DNA of 64,000 nucleotides from Roseivivax halotolerans (GCF_900115815.1 NZ_FOXV01000002.1:310001-374000); one strand, 5' to 3'; shown: positions 8,466 through 19,137, counted from the stretch's first letter. The notes: a model not told the origin generated them from the sequence alone. Numbers and translations: made by a program.

Positions 8466-9761
8466 ATGAACGCCCCCCATCGCGATGACGGCTTCTTCAC
8501 CGAAACGCTTGAAAGCCGAGACGCAGAGCTGTTCGCCGCCATGAAAGGCGAGCTCGCCCGCCAGCGCGAAGAGATCGAACTCATCGCCTCCGAGAACATC
8601 GTCAGCCGCGCGGTGATGGAAGCCCAGGGCGGCGTGATGACCAACAAATACGCCGAGGGCTATCCCGGACGCCGCTACTACGGCGGCTGCGACTGGGTCG
8701 ACATCGCCGAGAACCTCGCGATGGAGCGCGCCTGCAAGCTGTTCGACTGCGCCTTCGCGAACGTGCAGCCCAACTCGGGCAGCCAGGCCAATCAGGGCGT
8801 GTTCACCGCACTCCTCAAGCCCGGCGACACCATCCTCGGCATGAGCCTCGATGCGGGCGGGCACCTGACGCACGGCGCCAAGCCGAACCAGTCGGGCAAG
8901 TGGTTCAACGCCATTCAATATGGCGTCCGCAAGCAGGACAACCTGATCGATTACGACCAGATCGCGGAGCTCGCGACCGAGCATCAGCCGAAGATGATCA
9001 TCGCCGGCGGCTCGGCCATCCCGCGCCAGATCGACTTCGCCAAGATGCGCGAGATCGCCGACAGCGTCGGCGCCTACCTGCTCGTCGACATGGCGCATTT
9101 CGCGGGGCTGGTTGCAACGGGCGAATATCCCTCGCCTTTCCCCCATGCCCATATCGCCACCACCACGACCCACAAGACCCTGCGCGGCCCGCGCGGCGGC
9201 ATGATCCTCACCAATGACGAGGACATTGCGAAGAAGGTCAATTCGGCGATCTTCCCCGGCATCCAGGGCGGCCCGCTGATGCATGTCATCGCCGCCAAGG
9301 CCGTCGCCTTCGGCGAGGCGCTGGAGCCCGGCTTCAAGACCTACCAGAAGCAGGTCATCGCCAACGCGCAGGCGCTGTCGGACCAGCTCATCAAGGGCGG
9401 GCTCGACACCGTGACGCACGGCACCGATACCCACGTCGTGCTCGTGGATCTGCGCCCCAAGGGCGTGAAAGGCAACGCGACCGAGAAGGCGCTCGGCCGC
9501 GCGCACATCACCTGCAACAAGAACGGCGTACCCTTCGACCCCGAAAAGCCGACCGTGACCTCGGGCATCCGCCTCGGCTCGCCCGCGGGCACGACCCGCG
9601 GCTTCGGCGAGGCAGAGTTCCGCCAGATCGCGGACTGGATCATCGAGGTCGTCGACGGGCTCGCGGCCAATGGCGAGGACGGCAATGCCGCCGTCGAGGC
9701 CAAGGTGAAGGCTGAGGTCGAGGCGCTCTGCGCGCGCTTCCCGATCTATCCGCACCTTTGA
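8466..9761 (+). CDS. glyA: Serine hydroxymethyltransferase
   Basis: GlyA is a PLP enzyme that converts serine and tetrahydrofolate to glycine and 5,10-methylenetetrahydrofolate. The 431-residue protein has [20 protein letters not shown] near residue 40, the tetrahydrofolate/PLP core [19 protein letters not shown], and the PLP lysine in [13 protein letters not shown] (K237). The start at 8466 is chosen for AGGAG eight bases upstream; an upstream ATG at 8406 would add 20 residues not seen in the family. A long GC hairpin follows the stop. I saw no glycine riboswitch in the leader. Confidence 0.97.
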   Translation: MNAPHRDDGFFTETLESRDAELFAAMKGELARQREEIELIASENIVSRAVMEAQGGVMTNKYAEGYPGRRYYGGCDWVDIAENLAMERACKLFDCAFANVQPNSGSQANQGVFTALLKPGDTILGMSLDAGGHLTHGAKPNQSGKWFNAIQYGVRKQDNLIDYDQIAELATEHQPKMIIAGGSAIPRQIDFAKMREIADSVGAYLLVDMAHFAGLVATGEYPSPFPHAHIATTTTHKTLRGPRGGMILTNDEDIAKKVNSAIFPGIQGGPLMHVIAAKAVAFGEALEPGFKTYQKQVIANAQALSDQLIKGGLDTVTHGTDTHVVLVDLRPKGVKGNATEKALGRAHITCNKNGVPFDPEKPTVTSGIRLGSPAGTTRGFGEAEFRQIADWIIEVVDGLAANGEDGNAAVEAKVKAEVEALCARFPIYPHL

Positions 9762-9769
9762 CGGCTCTA

Positions 9770-9795
9770 GAGGCCGGGCCGTCTGGCCCGGTCTC
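9770..9795 (+). terminator. Hairpin after glyA (terminator without a clear U tract)
   Basis: An 11-base-pair GC-rich stem (9770-9780 with 9785-9795, one G-T wobble) closes the tetraloop GTCT nine bases after the glyA stop. The following GCCATTTCC is not a proper T run, so it may act as a weak intrinsic terminator or an mRNA 3'-end stabiliser. Confidence 0.5.
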
Positions 9796-9874
9796 GCCAT
9801 TTCCGGGCAGATGACTGCCCTTGCATGTTCCGCGCGCTATGGTCTTGTCTGACGACAGGAACAGGAGCCCGAAG

Positions 9875-10278
<404 letters not shown>

Positions 10279-10282
<4 letters not shown>

Positions 10283-10653
10283 ACGAACCCGCGCCAGCGC
10301 AGAACCGCGATCAGCGCGGAGAAGACCAGAAGCACGTTGAGTGCAATCGCCCCGGTCAGGTGCAGGATCCGAGTCTTGCGCCGCTCCGCCACGTCGACGG
10401 ATTTCAGCCAGGAGGTCGCCCGCGTCGCCGCCTTTTCCGCGGCCGCGAGGTCGAGTTGCCGGCCGATCTTGGGATGCCCCATCAGCTTGCGCGTCTCGGC
10501 GACGGTCTTCAGGTCACGCCGCACCCAGCGCGGCAGCATCCGTCCGGGCTTCGCGATGCGTTTCTCGAACGGTCCGCGCGAGACGCCGAACTTCTCCTCG
10601 AGCAGCGTCTCGAGCTTGCGTACCTGCTTTTCCAATTGGTCACCGCGCGTCAT
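10279..10653 (-). CDS. Small C-terminally membrane-anchored protein of unknown function
   Basis: A 124-residue protein, strongly basic, with a helical N-terminal region (MTRGDQLEKQVRKLETLLEE looks like a short coiled coil). It ends in one or two hydrophobic stretches, about residues 96-118 (LHLTGAIALNVLLVFSALIA). It should be tail-anchored or bitopic with its charged part in the cytoplasm. I do not recognise a named family; proteins of this kind are annotated as hypothetical in Rhodobacteraceae. It is convergent with the cupin gene, with a four-base tail overlap, and divergent from the hydrolase gene, with a 77-base gap. Confidence 0.6.
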
Positions 10654-10730
10654 GACGCTCTTGCTATCCCGCCTGCGCGCAAAGGAAAAGCCGCTGGAAG
10701 CCGCGCGCCGAGGGCGCTATCCCTCAGCTC

Positions 10731-11495
10731 ATGTTGAACACGATCCGTCACGGCGATGCCGCCCTGCCTCCGCTCGTCATCGTGCATGGCCTCTATGGCC
10801 AGGCCCGCAACTGGACCCGGATCGCCAAGGACCTTTCCGACATTCGCCACGTCATCGCCGTCGATCAGCGCAATCACGGCGCATCCTTCCGGGCGGACAG
10901 CCATTCCTACGAAGACATGGCCGGAGATCTGGCGGAAGTGATCGAGAGCCTCGATCAACCGGCCGACGTCGTGGGACATTCGATGGGCGGGAAAGCCGCG
11001 ATGCTGCTGGCGCTGACGCGCGGCGATCTCGTCCGCCGTCTCGTCTCGGCGGACATGGCGCCCGTTGCCTACGATCACGACCACCAATCCGGGTATATCG
11101 ATGCGATGCGCGCGGTGGACCTTTCGACTGTTACCAAGCGCTCCGATGCCGCCAAGCAGCTGGCGGAGCACGTGGACGACCCCACCTTGCAAGGTTTCTT
11201 CACCCAATCGCTGGACGTCGCCGAGAAGCGCTGGCTGCTGAACCTCGACGTGCTCGCCCGCGATATGCCGAAGATCCTGGGATGGCCGGAGATCGAGGCA
11301 CAGTTCGAGGGGCCGACCTTGTTCCTATCGGGCGCGCAAAGCGACTATGTCACGCGCGAGATGCGCGACGCCATTCGCGCACTGTTCCCGCGCGCCCGCT
11401 TCGCGAAGATCGCAGGGGCGGGGCACTGGCTCCATGCCGAGAAACCGGACGAGTTCGCGGCGACGCTGCGCGCGTTCCTGACCGCTGAGGGCTAA
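10731..11495 (+). CDS. Alpha/beta-hydrolase, YbfF-type esterase
   Basis: A 254-residue alpha/beta-hydrolase close to E. coli YbfF, an acyl-CoA/short-chain esterase. The oxyanion-hole segment is VIVHGLYGQARNW and the DQRNHGAS segment is typical of the family. The nucleophile elbow is VVGHSMGGKAA with catalytic S84, and the catalytic histidine is in GAGHWLHAEKPDEF (H232). The acid is probably within the SGAQSDYV region. There is no signal peptide, so it is cytoplasmic. The 3' end overlaps the convergent lipoprotein gene by four bases. The fold and catalytic residues are clear; the substrate is not. Confidence 0.88.
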   Translation: MLNTIRHGDAALPPLVIVHGLYGQARNWTRIAKDLSDIRHVIAVDQRNHGASFRADSHSYEDMAGDLAEVIESLDQPADVVGHSMGGKAAMLLALTRGDLVRRLVSADMAPVAYDHDHQSGYIDAMRAVDLSTVTKRSDAAKQLAEHVDDPTLQGFFTQSLDVAEKRWLLNLDVLARDMPKILGWPEIEAQFEGPTLFLSGAQSDYVTREMRDAIRALFPRARFAKIAGAGHWLHAEKPDEFAATLRAFLTAEG

Positions 11496-11848
11496 AGCCG
11501 CTGGCAGGAGCGTTCGGCGGTGTCCACGAAGCGCTCGTAGCGGTCCCAGAAATCGTCGTCCCGCTGAGTCTGGGAATATTTCACGTCATGCGCTTCCTGC
11601 GGGTCCTTGAAGAACCTCGAGGCGCGCCGCGCATCTCCCCTATCGAGCGTCCGGTCCGCCGATGCCTGCACGCAGCCGCAGAGCGCCCTGTTGCGTGCCT
11701 TCCGGTCCGAGCTCATGCAGGCCGAATAGATCGGTCCCGTGGCGAATTGGACCACCGGAGCCGACGGGCTGGTTCGCCCGCCACCGCATGCTGCAAGGAA
11801 AAGGGTTGCCGTCATCGCCCCAGCTAGGGCTTTGGAGATGCCCGTCAT
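11492..11848 (-). CDS. Small lipoprotein of unknown function
   Basis: A 118-residue protein starting MTGISKALAGAMTATLFLAAC, a lipoprotein signal with lipobox LAAC (modified cysteine at residue 21). The mature part is short and contains three further cysteines (SACMSS, ALCGCVQ), then a charged helical C-terminus ending in ERSCQRL. A-L-C-G-C-V-Q-x-x-A resembles small periplasmic proteins that appear widely in Rhodobacteraceae without assigned role. Start 11848 is preferred over upstream ones because it places the signal peptide at the N-terminus. It lies 96 bases downstream of acyP on the same strand and could share its transcript. Confidence 0.7.
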   Translation of the reverse strand: MTGISKALAGAMTATLFLAACGGGRTSPSAPVVQFATGPIYSACMSSDRKARNRALCGCVQASADRTLDRGDARRASRFFKDPQEAHDVKYSQTQRDDDFWDRYERFVDTAERSCQRL

Positions 11849-11944
11849 ATCGTCCGCCTGCTCTGTTCTGCCTGCGGGTTCGCCCCGCTTGGGCTGGATG
11901 ATGCACGAAGCGGGGCGCGCGCGCAATTCACCACTCTGTAGGGG

Positions 11945-12220
11945 TCAGCCGGTGATCTCGAATCCGGTTGGCGGCGGACCTTCTGCTTCGTTCACGTCGA
12001 TCGCGGAGACCTGCGCCATGCGCGGCCCCTGCTTCAACCGTCCCAGCATAGTCTGGACCGCCTGATCGGGCCCGGAGAAGACAGCTTCGACATCGCCGCC
12101 CGCGAGGTTTCTGACCCAGCCCGACAGCCCGAGTTCCTGCGCGTTCTCCTGCGTCCAGGCGCGATAGGACACGCCCTGCACGCGGCCAGAGATACGTGTG
12201 CGGATATGGCGGTCGGGCAT
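11945..12220 (-). CDS. acyP: Acylphosphatase
   Basis: A 91-residue enzyme hydrolysing acyl phosphates, of normal family length. The signature GRVQGVSYRAW contains the catalytic arginine (R20), and GLSGWVRNLAGGDVEAV contains the catalytic asparagine (N38). The C-terminal strand PPTGFEITG also fits. The cytoplasmic role is scavenging or turnover of carboxyl phosphates such as 1,3-bisphosphoglycerate, but the physiological role in bacteria is unclear. It is transcribed away from the Pao-type operon, whose first gene starts 159 bases to the right. Confidence 0.93.
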   Translation of the reverse strand: MPDRHIRTRISGRVQGVSYRAWTQENAQELGLSGWVRNLAGGDVEAVFSGPDQAVQTMLGRLKQGPRMAQVSAIDVNEAEGPPPTGFEITG

Positions 12221-12379
12221 AGCGGCTCCAGTACTAGTTTCAGGCAGGACTCTGCGTGTCCGGCCCGCGCTCCGTCAACCACGCCATGTGCCGGCAGGAA
12301 CAATGCCGCGCTGAAGCCGTTTGCCATGCAGCGACGGTGGTGCCGATGCCCCACCTGCCATTCTGCACCGGAGACACGG

Positions 12380-12883
12380 ATGAAAACCACCCTCACCGTC
12401 AATGCGCGCGAATATGATGTGGATAACGATCCACGCCGCACGCTTCTTGATACCTTGCGCGACGATCTCGGCCTGCCCGGCACGAAGAAGGGCTGCGATC
12501 ACGGCCAATGCGGGGCCTGCACGGTTCTGCTTAACGGCGAGCGCGTCAATTCGTGCCTTTGCCTCACAGCGATGCATGACGGCGACGAGATCACCACGAT
12601 CGAAGGCATCGGCTCGCCCGACAAACTCTCGGCGCTTCAGGAAGCCTTCGTGAAGCATGACGGCTACCAGTGCGGCTATTGCACGCCGGGTCAGATCATG
12701 TCCGCGACCGCGATGCTGAAGGAGATCTCGGACGGTGCGCCCTCTTACGTGAGCGACGATCTTCAGACCGCATCCCTGAGTGATGCCGAGATGGCGGAGC
12801 GCATGTCCGGCAATCTTTGCCGTTGCTCGGCCTATCCGCTTATTCGTGAGGCCATCGCGATGGCGTCGGAGGTCAAGAAATGA
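12380..12883 (+). CDS. Molybdenum hydroxylase small subunit, two [2Fe-2S] clusters (PaoA-like)
   Basis: The 167-residue small subunit of a xanthine-oxidase-family aldehyde oxidoreductase. It carries a plant-ferredoxin type cluster (C39, C44, C47, C59 in [16 protein letters not shown]...C) and a second alpha-helical cluster (C98, C101 in [11 protein letters not shown], plus C147 and C149 in NLCRCSAY). It transfers electrons between the molybdenum site and FAD. E. coli PaoA has a long Tat signal peptide, but this protein starts [14 protein letters not shown] with none, so this complex should be cytoplasmic. The stop overlaps the next start by four bases. It is the first gene of a three-gene operon. 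Confidence 0.92.
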   Translation: MKTTLTVNAREYDVDNDPRRTLLDTLRDDLGLPGTKKGCDHGQCGACTVLLNGERVNSCLCLTAMHDGDEITTIEGIGSPDKLSALQEAFVKHDGYQCGYCTPGQIMSATAMLKEISDGAPSYVSDDLQTASLSDAEMAERMSGNLCRCSAYPLIREAIAMASEVKK

Positions 12884-13884
12884 AGCCATTCGATTACATT
12901 CGCGCGGGCGAGATCGAGGACGTCGCCGGCGGGCAGATCATCGCAGGCGGCACGAATCTTCTGGACTTGATGAAGATCCAGGTCGTCGCGCCCGATGCTC
13001 TCGTGGACATCACCCGGCTCGACGGTCTGTCGGACATTGCCGAACACGAAGGCGGCCTTCGTATTGGCGCGCTCGTGACCAATACGACGGTCGCGAACGA
13101 TGCAAGGGTTCGTGAGGGCTGGCCGCTGTTGTCGCGGGCAATCCTCGCGGGCGCTTCGGCGCAGATCCGCAACAAGGCGACCACCGGCGGCAATCTCTTG
13201 CAGCGCACCCGTTGCCCCTATTTCTATGACACCTCGCAGGCCTGCAACAAACGCGCCCCAGGCTCGGGCTGCGCGGCGATGGGCGGCGCGGGACGGATGC
13301 TCGCAATCTTCGGCACGTCCGAGCATTGCCTCGCCGCGCATCCCTCCGACATGGCGGTCGCGATGGCGGCGCTTGAAGCCGAGGTGGAGATCACCAATGC
13401 CAGCGGAGAGACCCGCTGCGTGCCCATGAACGACTTCTATCGCGGCCCGGCAGATCGACCCGATGTCGAAACGGTGCTTGGGGACGGTGATCTCGTCACC
13501 GCCGTGATCCTGCCAACGCCGCGCGCCGGGGAACGCCAGACCTACCGCAAGGTGCGGGATCGCGCGTCCTACGCCTTCGCGCTCGTTTCCGTGGCAGGTT
13601 CCGTCCGTATGGAGGGTGACACGATCAAGGATGTGGCCCTCGCCTATGGCAGCGTCGCGCCGCATCCGTGGATGGATCAGAAGGTGGTGGAGATGCTCGA
13701 GGGCGAGACCGCTTCGAACGAGCTGTTCCAGCGCGCGGCAAAGACCCTTGTGCCCGAGACCGCGCCGCATCCGGACACCGAATACAAGATCACCCTGCTG
13801 CGCCGCACCTTCATCGCCGCCATGCGGCAATTGACCGGGCTCGCAGACAGTGCCGGCACCGATATTTCGAGGGCTCACTCATGA
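12880..13884 (+). CDS. Molybdenum hydroxylase FAD subunit with extra [4Fe-4S] insertion (PaoB-like)
   Basis: The 334-residue FAD subunit. The FAD-binding motif is [11 protein letters not shown] (residues 22-32) and the second flavin loop is [18 protein letters not shown]. The cysteine-rich insertion [17 protein letters not shown] continues into RAPGSGCAA (C112, C122, C131, probably with C150). It matches the [4Fe-4S] insertion of E. coli PaoB/YagS and 4-hydroxybenzoyl-CoA reductase, and is missing in ordinary xanthine dehydrogenases. This places the operon in the PaoABC aldehyde oxidoreductase group. The CO dehydrogenase C-terminal domain follows. It overlaps both neighbours with ATGA junctions, so all three subunits should be made in step. 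Confidence 0.92.
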   Translation: MKPFDYIRAGEIEDVAGGQIIAGGTNLLDLMKIQVVAPDALVDITRLDGLSDIAEHEGGLRIGALVTNTTVANDARVREGWPLLSRAILAGASAQIRNKATTGGNLLQRTRCPYFYDTSQACNKRAPGSGCAAMGGAGRMLAIFGTSEHCLAAHPSDMAVAMAALEAEVEITNASGETRCVPMNDFYRGPADRPDVETVLGDGDLVTAVILPTPRAGERQTYRKVRDRASYAFALVSVAGSVRMEGDTIKDVALAYGSVAPHPWMDQKVVEMLEGETASNELFQRAAKTLVPETAPHPDTEYKITLLRRTFIAAMRQLTGLADSAGTDISRAHS

Positions 13885-16064
13885 AAGATCACTTCACGAT
13901 GGACGCGCCGCAGCCGCGGCTGCTGGACGAAATGAAACAGGGTGTCATCGGCACGCCGATGGACCGCCCGGACGGCCCGCAGAAGGTGTCAGGCACCGCC
14001 GGCTATGCCGCGGATCACACCACCGAGAACATGGTTCACGGCGTCCTGGTGCGCGCGACGATCACGCGCGGCCGCGTCAGGCAGATCGACAAGAGCAGCG
14101 TCGAAGCAATTGACGGCGTGATCGATGTCATCACCGATGCGCGCATGATCCGCAATCCGGCGCAAGGCATGGCCGGGTCCGCGCCGGTGCAGCCCGGCGA
14201 TGCGGTGCATTACCACGGTCAACCTATCGCGGTTGTCGTGGCGGAGACCTTCGAGGCCGCCCGCGATGCCGCGCAGCGTCTAGCCGTGCATTACGAGACC
14301 GAAGAGGCCGCCGTCACGCCTGAAACCAGCACCGATGTCGAAACCGGCGAGCCGGAGACGGCGGGCGATTTCGAGGCGGCATGGTCGGGTTCGGAGGTCA
14401 CCGTCGACAAGACCTACACGACCGGCGCTCATGCCGCTGCCGCGATGGAGCCGCACGCTGCCATCGCGGAATGGAAAGATGGTGCGGTGACGCTTCGGAG
14501 CGCGCTGCAGATGGTGCGCTTCAACAAGAAGGAGCTGGCGGACACACTCGGCATCGATCCCTCCAACGTTCGCATCCTCGCGCCGTTCATCGGGGGGGGC
14601 TTCGGATCGAAGCTCGGCCTCGGCCCGGAAGCCGCCGCAGCGGCAATCGCCGCCGAGAAACTCGGTCGCCCCGTACGCGTCGTGATGACCCGGCAAAACG
14701 TCTTCGACACGGTGCTGCGCCGCTCCGAGACCTCGCAGCGCGTGCGTTTCGGCGCGACGAAGGCCGGCAAGATCACCGCGATCGCACATGATGACCGGGT
14801 GTCGAACATCGATGGCGAAGGCTTCGCCGAGCCGGTCACGCAAGCCTCGCAGTTCCTTTACGGCGCAGACGGGCTGAGCTTTACCCAGACCCTTGCGCGG
14901 ATCGCCACGACCCCCGCGGGCTCCGTGCGCGCACCGGGTGAAGCGGTGGGCATGCTGGCCTTCGAAGCCGCGCTCGACGAGCTGGCCGAAAAGCTCGGGA
15001 TCGACCCCGTGCAGCTGCGCCTCGATAACCTGCCCGAGACACATCCGATGGATGGTCGGCCCTACAGCGCACGGCGCCTCGCCGATTGCCTGAAGGACGG
15101 GGCCGAGCGCTTCGGCTGGGCGGATCGCGGGGCACCCGGATCGCGCCGCGAAGGCGATTGGCAGATCGGCATGGGTGTCGCCTCGGCAGCGCGGGCGAAT
15201 ATGCTCATCAAATCCTCGAGCCGCGTGCGCCTGACCGGCAATCGGGCCATCGTCGAGACCGACATGACCGACATCGGCACGGGCACCTACGCGATCCTCG
15301 CGCAGATCGCCGCCGAGGCGCTTGGCCTCGATCCCTCGCATGTCGAGGTGCGGCTCGGCGATTCTGACCTGCCTGGCGCATCGGGATCTGGCGGCTCTTT
15401 CGGCGCCAACTCGGCCGGCTCCGCGACCTTCCTCGCCGCCAAGAAGATCCGCGCACGCATCGCCGAGGCGCTTGGATGCGCCGAAGACAGTCTGACACTG
15501 CAGAATGGTCTTGCCCGAGGCGACAACAGGGAAGCGGCGCTGACCGACCTCGTCACCGAAGAGTTTCTCGAAGAGGCGACGGTCAAGGCCGGTAAAACCT
15601 CTGAGAGCCATTTCTCCTCGGGCTTCGGCGCGCATTTCGCCGAAGTCGCGGTGCATGAATGGACCGGCGAGGTCCGTGTGCGCCGGATGCTGGGCGTGAT
15701 GTCGATGGGCCGCATCCTCAACGAGAAGACGGCCCGCAGCCAGGCAATCGGCGGGATGATCTGGGGTATTGGATCGGCGCTGACCGAGGAGATGCAGAGC
15801 GATCCGCGGGACGGCCATGTGGTGACGCGGGATCTCGCCAATTACCACGTTCCGGCCCATGCGGACGTTCCGGGCCAGATGCAGGTCGTCTTTCTTGAGG
15901 AACGCGACGACTACGCCAACCCGATCCAGACCAAGGGCATCGGCGAACTCGGCATCTCGGGTGCGGGCGGCGCGATCCTGAACGCCATCGCCCATGCGAC
16001 GGGCCGCCGGGTCTACGACTACCCCGCGACGCCCGACCGGGTGCTGGCCGCGCTGGACGCGTAA
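13881..16064 (+). CDS. Molybdenum hydroxylase large, molybdopterin-binding subunit (PaoC-like)
   Basis: The 727-residue catalytic subunit binding the molybdenum cofactor. The Moco glycine loop is [12 protein letters not shown] near residues 236-247, and [20 protein letters not shown] is the substrate/Moco segment near 350. The catalytic glutamate that abstracts the water proton is in [14 protein letters not shown] (E689). In E. coli PaoC this enzyme oxidises aromatic aldehydes to acids. Start 13881 overlaps the stop of the FAD gene. No dedicated Moco chaperone (XdhC/PaoD) gene follows; the next gene is lepA, so maturation would rely on a factor elsewhere. Confidence 0.93.
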   Translation: MKDHFTMDAPQPRLLDEMKQGVIGTPMDRPDGPQKVSGTAGYAADHTTENMVHGVLVRATITRGRVRQIDKSSVEAIDGVIDVITDARMIRNPAQGMAGSAPVQPGDAVHYHGQPIAVVVAETFEAARDAAQRLAVHYETEEAAVTPETSTDVETGEPETAGDFEAAWSGSEVTVDKTYTTGAHAAAAMEPHAAIAEWKDGAVTLRSALQMVRFNKKELADTLGIDPSNVRILAPFIGGGFGSKLGLGPEAAAAAIAAEKLGRPVRVVMTRQNVFDTVLRRSETSQRVRFGATKAGKITAIAHDDRVSNIDGEGFAEPVTQASQFLYGADGLSFTQTLARIATTPAGSVRAPGEAVGMLAFEAALDELAEKLGIDPVQLRLDNLPETHPMDGRPYSARRLADCLKDGAERFGWADRGAPGSRREGDWQIGMGVASAARANMLIKSSSRVRLTGNRAIVETDMTDIGTGTYAILAQIAAEALGLDPSHVEVRLGDSDLPGASGSGGSFGANSAGSATFLAAKKIRARIAEALGCAEDSLTLQNGLARGDNREAALTDLVTEEFLEEATVKAGKTSESHFSSGFGAHFAEVAVHEWTGEVRVRRMLGVMSMGRILNEKTARSQAIGGMIWGIGSALTEEMQSDPRDGHVVTRDLANYHVPAHADVPGQMQVVFLEERDDYANPIQTKGIGELGISGAGGAILNAIAHATGRRVYDYPATPDRVLAALDA

Positions 16065-16075
16065 GAGACGGAACT

Positions 16076-16100
16076 GGGGCCGCGGCAGCGCTGCGGCCCC
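16076..16100 (+). terminator. GC-rich hairpin after the molybdenum hydroxylase operon
   Basis: An inverted repeat of eight bases (16076-16083 with 16093-16100) lies 12 bases after the large-subunit stop. A nested palindrome in the loop can extend the pairing. No T run follows, so it is either an imperfect intrinsic terminator or a stabilising 3' hairpin between the operon and lepA. Confidence 0.45.
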
Positions 16101-16220
16101 CTCCTCGACCGATGGGGCCATCCGGGCCGTGAAAAACGAAGGCGGAGCGGCGTCGTGCCACCCAGACGGGACGCCATCCCACCTTGACCGTCCCACGCTC
16201 CCGCGTCATATCGCCAAGCC

Positions 16221-18026
16221 ATGAGCACACCCCTTTCGCGCATCCGCAACTTCTCCATCGTCGCCCATATCGACCACGGGAAATCCACCCTGGCCGACCG
16301 GCTGATCCAGCTCACCGGAACGGTGTCCGAGCGGGACATGAAGGACCAGTTGCTCGACGCGATGGATATCGAGCGCGAGCGCGGGATCACCATCAAGGCG
16401 AACACCGTCCGCATCGAATACCCCGCCAAGGACGGCGAAACCTACGTGCTGAACCTTATCGACACGCCGGGACACGTGGACTTCGCCTACGAGGTCGCGC
16501 GCTCGATGCAGGCGGTCGAAGGCTCGCTTCTGGTGGTGGACGCCACGCAAGGGGTCGAGGCGCAGACGCTCGCCAACGTGTATACCGCCATCGACGCCGA
16601 CCACGAGATCGTGCCGGTCCTCAACAAGGTCGACCTGCCTGCCTCCGATCCCGACCGCGTGCGCGAGCAGATCGAGGATGTGATCGGCATCGACGCTTCC
16701 GAGGCATGCCTGATCTCGGCCAAGACGGGCGTGGGCATCCCGGACGTGCTCGAAGCCATCGTGCAGAAGCTGCCGCCACCTGACGAGGGCGATGCGAACA
16801 AGCCGCTGAAGGCGATGCTCGTCGATTCGAAATACGACCAGTATCTCGGCGTCATCTGTATCGTCCGGGTGATCGACGGCACGCTCAAGAAGGGCGACCG
16901 CATCCGCATGATGAAGACGGGCGGCACCTATGACGTCGACGATGTGGGCGTCTACCGGCCTGTCATGACCAATGTCGACAGTCTCGGCCCCGGCGAGATC
17001 GGCTATCTCAACGCCTCGATCAAGCAGGTGCGCGACACTCGCGTCGGCGACACGATCACCCACGAGAAGAAGCCCTGCGAGACGCCGCTTCCGGGCTTCA
17101 AACCCTCCGTGCCGGTGGTGTTCTGCGGGCTCTTCCCCGTCGATGCCAACGACTTCGAGGATATGCGCGACGCGATCGAGAAGCTCGCGCTGAATGATGC
17201 CTCCTTCACCTACGAGATGGAGACCTCCGCCGCGCTCGGCTTCGGCTTCCGTTGCGGGTTCCTGGGGCTTCTGCACCTCGAAGTGATCCGCGACCGGCTT
17301 GAGCGGGAATACGGCATCGAGCTCATCACGACCGCGCCCTCGGTGATTTATCACCTCTACAAGAAAGACGGCGAGCGGATCGATCTGCACAACCCCGCCG
17401 ACATGCCGGACATGACCTATGTCAGCCATATCGAGGAGCCGCGTATCAAGGCGACGATCATGGTGCCGGACGAGTATCTGGGCGACGTGCTCAAGCTCTG
17501 CCAGGAGCGGCGCGGCATCCAGCTCGACCTGACCTATGTGGGCGGCCGGGCGATGACGGTTTACGATCTGCCGCTGAACGAGGTGGTCTTCGACTTCTAT
17601 GACCGGCTGAAATCCGTGACCAAGGGCTATGCCAGCTTCGATTACGAGCTGATCGGCTACCGCGAGGACAACCTCGTGAAGATGTCGATCCTGGTGAACG
17701 ACGAGCCCGTCGACGCGCTCGCCATGATGGTCCACCGCGACCGGGCCGAGATGCGCGGCCGCGCCATGTGCGAGAAGCTCAAGGAGCTGATTCCGCGCCA
17801 CATGTTCAAGATCCCGATCCAGGCCGCCATCGGCGCCAAGGTCATCGCCCGCGAGACGCTGTCCGCGATGCGTAAGGACGTGACCGCGAAATGCTACGGC
17901 GGCGATGCGAGCCGGAAGAAGAAGCTTCTGGAGAAACAGAAGGCCGGCAAGAAGAAAATGCGCCAGTTCGGGAAGGTGGAGATCCCGCAGGAGGCGTTCA
18001 TTTCGGCGCTGAAGATGGACAGCTGA
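16221..18026 (+). CDS. lepA: Elongation factor 4 (LepA) GTPase
   Basis: A 601-residue translational GTPase that back-translocates or remodels stalled ribosomes. The G1 motif is AHIDHGKST (residues 15-23), G2 lies in [11 protein letters not shown]3 is DTPGHVDF, G4 is NKVD (in [10 protein letters not shown]) and G5 is SAKTG. The LepA-specific C-terminal domain is present (SIREDNLV-type segment, then [19 protein letters not shown]), which distinguishes it from EF-G. Length is normal. It stands alone, followed by a strong hairpin and a short lipoprotein gene. Confidence 0.97.
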   Translation: MSTPLSRIRNFSIVAHIDHGKSTLADRLIQLTGTVSERDMKDQLLDAMDIERERGITIKANTVRIEYPAKDGETYVLNLIDTPGHVDFAYEVARSMQAVEGSLLVVDATQGVEAQTLANVYTAIDADHEIVPVLNKVDLPASDPDRVREQIEDVIGIDASEACLISAKTGVGIPDVLEAIVQKLPPPDEGDANKPLKAMLVDSKYDQYLGVICIVRVIDGTLKKGDRIRMMKTGGTYDVDDVGVYRPVMTNVDSLGPGEIGYLNASIKQVRDTRVGDTITHEKKPCETPLPGFKPSVPVVFCGLFPVDANDFEDMRDAIEKLALNDASFTYEMETSAALGFGFRCGFLGLLHLEVIRDRLEREYGIELITTAPSVIYHLYKKDGERIDLHNPADMPDMTYVSHIEEPRIKATIMVPDEYLGDVLKLCQERRGIQLDLTYVGGRAMTVYDLPLNEVVFDFYDRLKSVTKGYASFDYELIGYREDNLVKMSILVNDEPVDALAMMVHRDRAEMRGRAMCEKLKELIPRHMFKIPIQAAIGAKVIARETLSAMRKDVTAKCYGGDASRKKKLLEKQKAGKKKMRQFGKVEIPQEAFISALKMDS

Positions 18027-18166
18027 GGCGCGAGCCGGGTCGCCAGCGTGAGCCCGCGCCGCGCACCCAGCGCCTGCCCGCGGGGTGGCGCTCCGACGAT
18101 CGAACGCAAGCGCTTTATCTCGACCACACCCTCGCAAAGATCGAACGCAAGTCCGCACTGCCCCAA

Positions 18167-18196
18167 AGCGCCAGCCCGTCCGGGCGGGCAGGCGCT
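18167..18196 (+). terminator. Strong hairpin in the lepA downstream region
   Basis: A 12-base arm (18167-18178) pairs with 18185-18196 through 11 pairs and one A-A mismatch around the loop TCCGGG. It lies about 140 bases after the lepA stop and 97 bases before the next gene. No T run follows. Together with a 13-base direct repeat just upstream it is the only structure seen in this 266-base gap. Confidence 0.45.
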
Positions 18197-18292
18197 GGGA
18201 ACGCGGCGGCCGCGAGCGGCCTTGATTCCGCGCTCCCCGGCGCGAGGCACACGCGTGTTGGTGATGCACGCCACCCCGGCTAGCCTCACGCC

Positions 18293-18628
18293 ATGCTGAG
18301 ACCTCCACTCCTCCTGCCGCTCGCTCTGGCCGCCTGCACCCCTGCCCCGAACCATCTCGGCAATCCGCTCCTTTTGCCGGTCTCGGCACTCACGACTGGG
18401 GCGCAGAACGCCGCCTACAACGCCCGCCGCGCGGAGGTGAAGGCGGTGTTGGCGGGAACAGGACCGGCGGTCCTGCATGATGCGAACGCCCAGGCGCGGC
18501 TCTGGCGCGTGGCTCCGGTGCCGGTGGCGGAGCGCAAGGATGTGTTGCGGGACATTGCAGACCTCCCCGATCCCGGCAGTGCCGAATGGATCGAGGCGGC
18601 GACGGTGACGGTTATGGTCAGGCTTTGA
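18293..18628 (+). CDS. Short lipoprotein of unknown function
   Basis: A 111-residue protein starting MLRPPLLLPLALAACTPAP, a clear lipoprotein signal with lipobox LAAC and the lipidated cysteine at residue 15. Aspartate does not follow the cysteine, so sorting to the outer membrane is possible. The mature part has a helical segment (QNAAYNARRAEVKAVLAGTG) and no motif I recognise. It ends 11 bases inside the 3' end of the convergent phosphatase gene. The lipobox and consistent codon use make it a likely real gene. Confidence 0.65.
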   Translation: MLRPPLLLPLALAACTPAPNHLGNPLLLPVSALTTGAQNAAYNARRAEVKAVLAGTGPAVLHDANAQARLWRVAPVPVAERKDVLRDIADLPDPGSAEWIEAATVTVMVRL

Positions 18629-19085
18629 TCTCTGCCCGTTCGAGCCGGTTCAGAAGCGCCTCGGCGCAGCGCTCCACGAGGTCGAGCGCGCCGTCGAAAT
18701 CGCGGGTGTGATAGGGATCAGGCACCGCGTCCGTGCCCGGCTCCTCCAGAAGGTCGGTGAACAGAAGCATCTCCGCGCCACCCTCGGGCCGCATCGCCTC
18801 GAGATCGGCGCTGTTCTGCGGGTCCATCGCGATCACAATGTCGAAGCGCTCGAAATCCGCCGCATTGGCCTGCCGTGCCCGCAGGCCCGACAGATCGTAG
18901 CCCCGCGCCTGCGCCGCCTCCTGCATCGGTCCGTAGGGCGGATCGCCGATATGCCAGTCGCCGGTGCCCGCGCTGTCGAGCGTCAGATCCAGACCGCGCT
19001 CCGCCGCTTTCTGGCGCACGACCCCTTCCGCCGAGGGCGAGCGGCAGATATTGCCAAGACAGACGAACAGGATGGATGTGGGCAT
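18618..19085 (-). CDS. Low-molecular-weight protein tyrosine phosphatase
   Basis: A 155-residue phosphatase of the LMW-PTP/arsenate reductase-like fold. The catalytic P-loop C-x5-R-S is at the extreme N-terminus (VCLGNICRSPSAEG: nucleophile C9, R15). The general-acid loop is VPDPYHTRDF near residue 125. Length matches the eukaryotic-type LMW-PTPs rather than the Wzb exopolysaccharide type, and no capsule genes are nearby. The start at 19085 places the P-loop at the normal distance from the N-terminus. It is divergent from the sirtuin gene, with about 52 bases between starts. Confidence 0.9.
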   Translation of the reverse strand: MPTSILFVCLGNICRSPSAEGVVRQKAAERGLDLTLDSAGTGDWHIGDPPYGPMQEAAQARGYDLSGLRARQANAADFERFDIVIAMDPQNSADLEAMRPEGGAEMLLFTDLLEEPGTDAVPDPYHTRDFDGALDLVERCAEALLNRLERAEIKA

Positions 19086-19137
19086 TGGGCCTCCGGTATT
19101 GACCTTCAACAAGTGAGCCCGTGCCCCGCGAAAGGCA

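Noticed and set aside
14280-16196. 638-codon minus-strand frame across the molybdenum hydroxylase large subunit
   Set aside because: Antisense shadow of a gene with intact catalytic motifs; no recognisable domain or ribosome binding site.
16206-18389. Long open frame of 727 codons on the minus strand across lepA
   Set aside because: It is antisense to a clearly conserved gene; in GC-rich DNA the opposite strand of a real gene often stays open. Its composition (D/H/R/V-rich) has no domain pattern.
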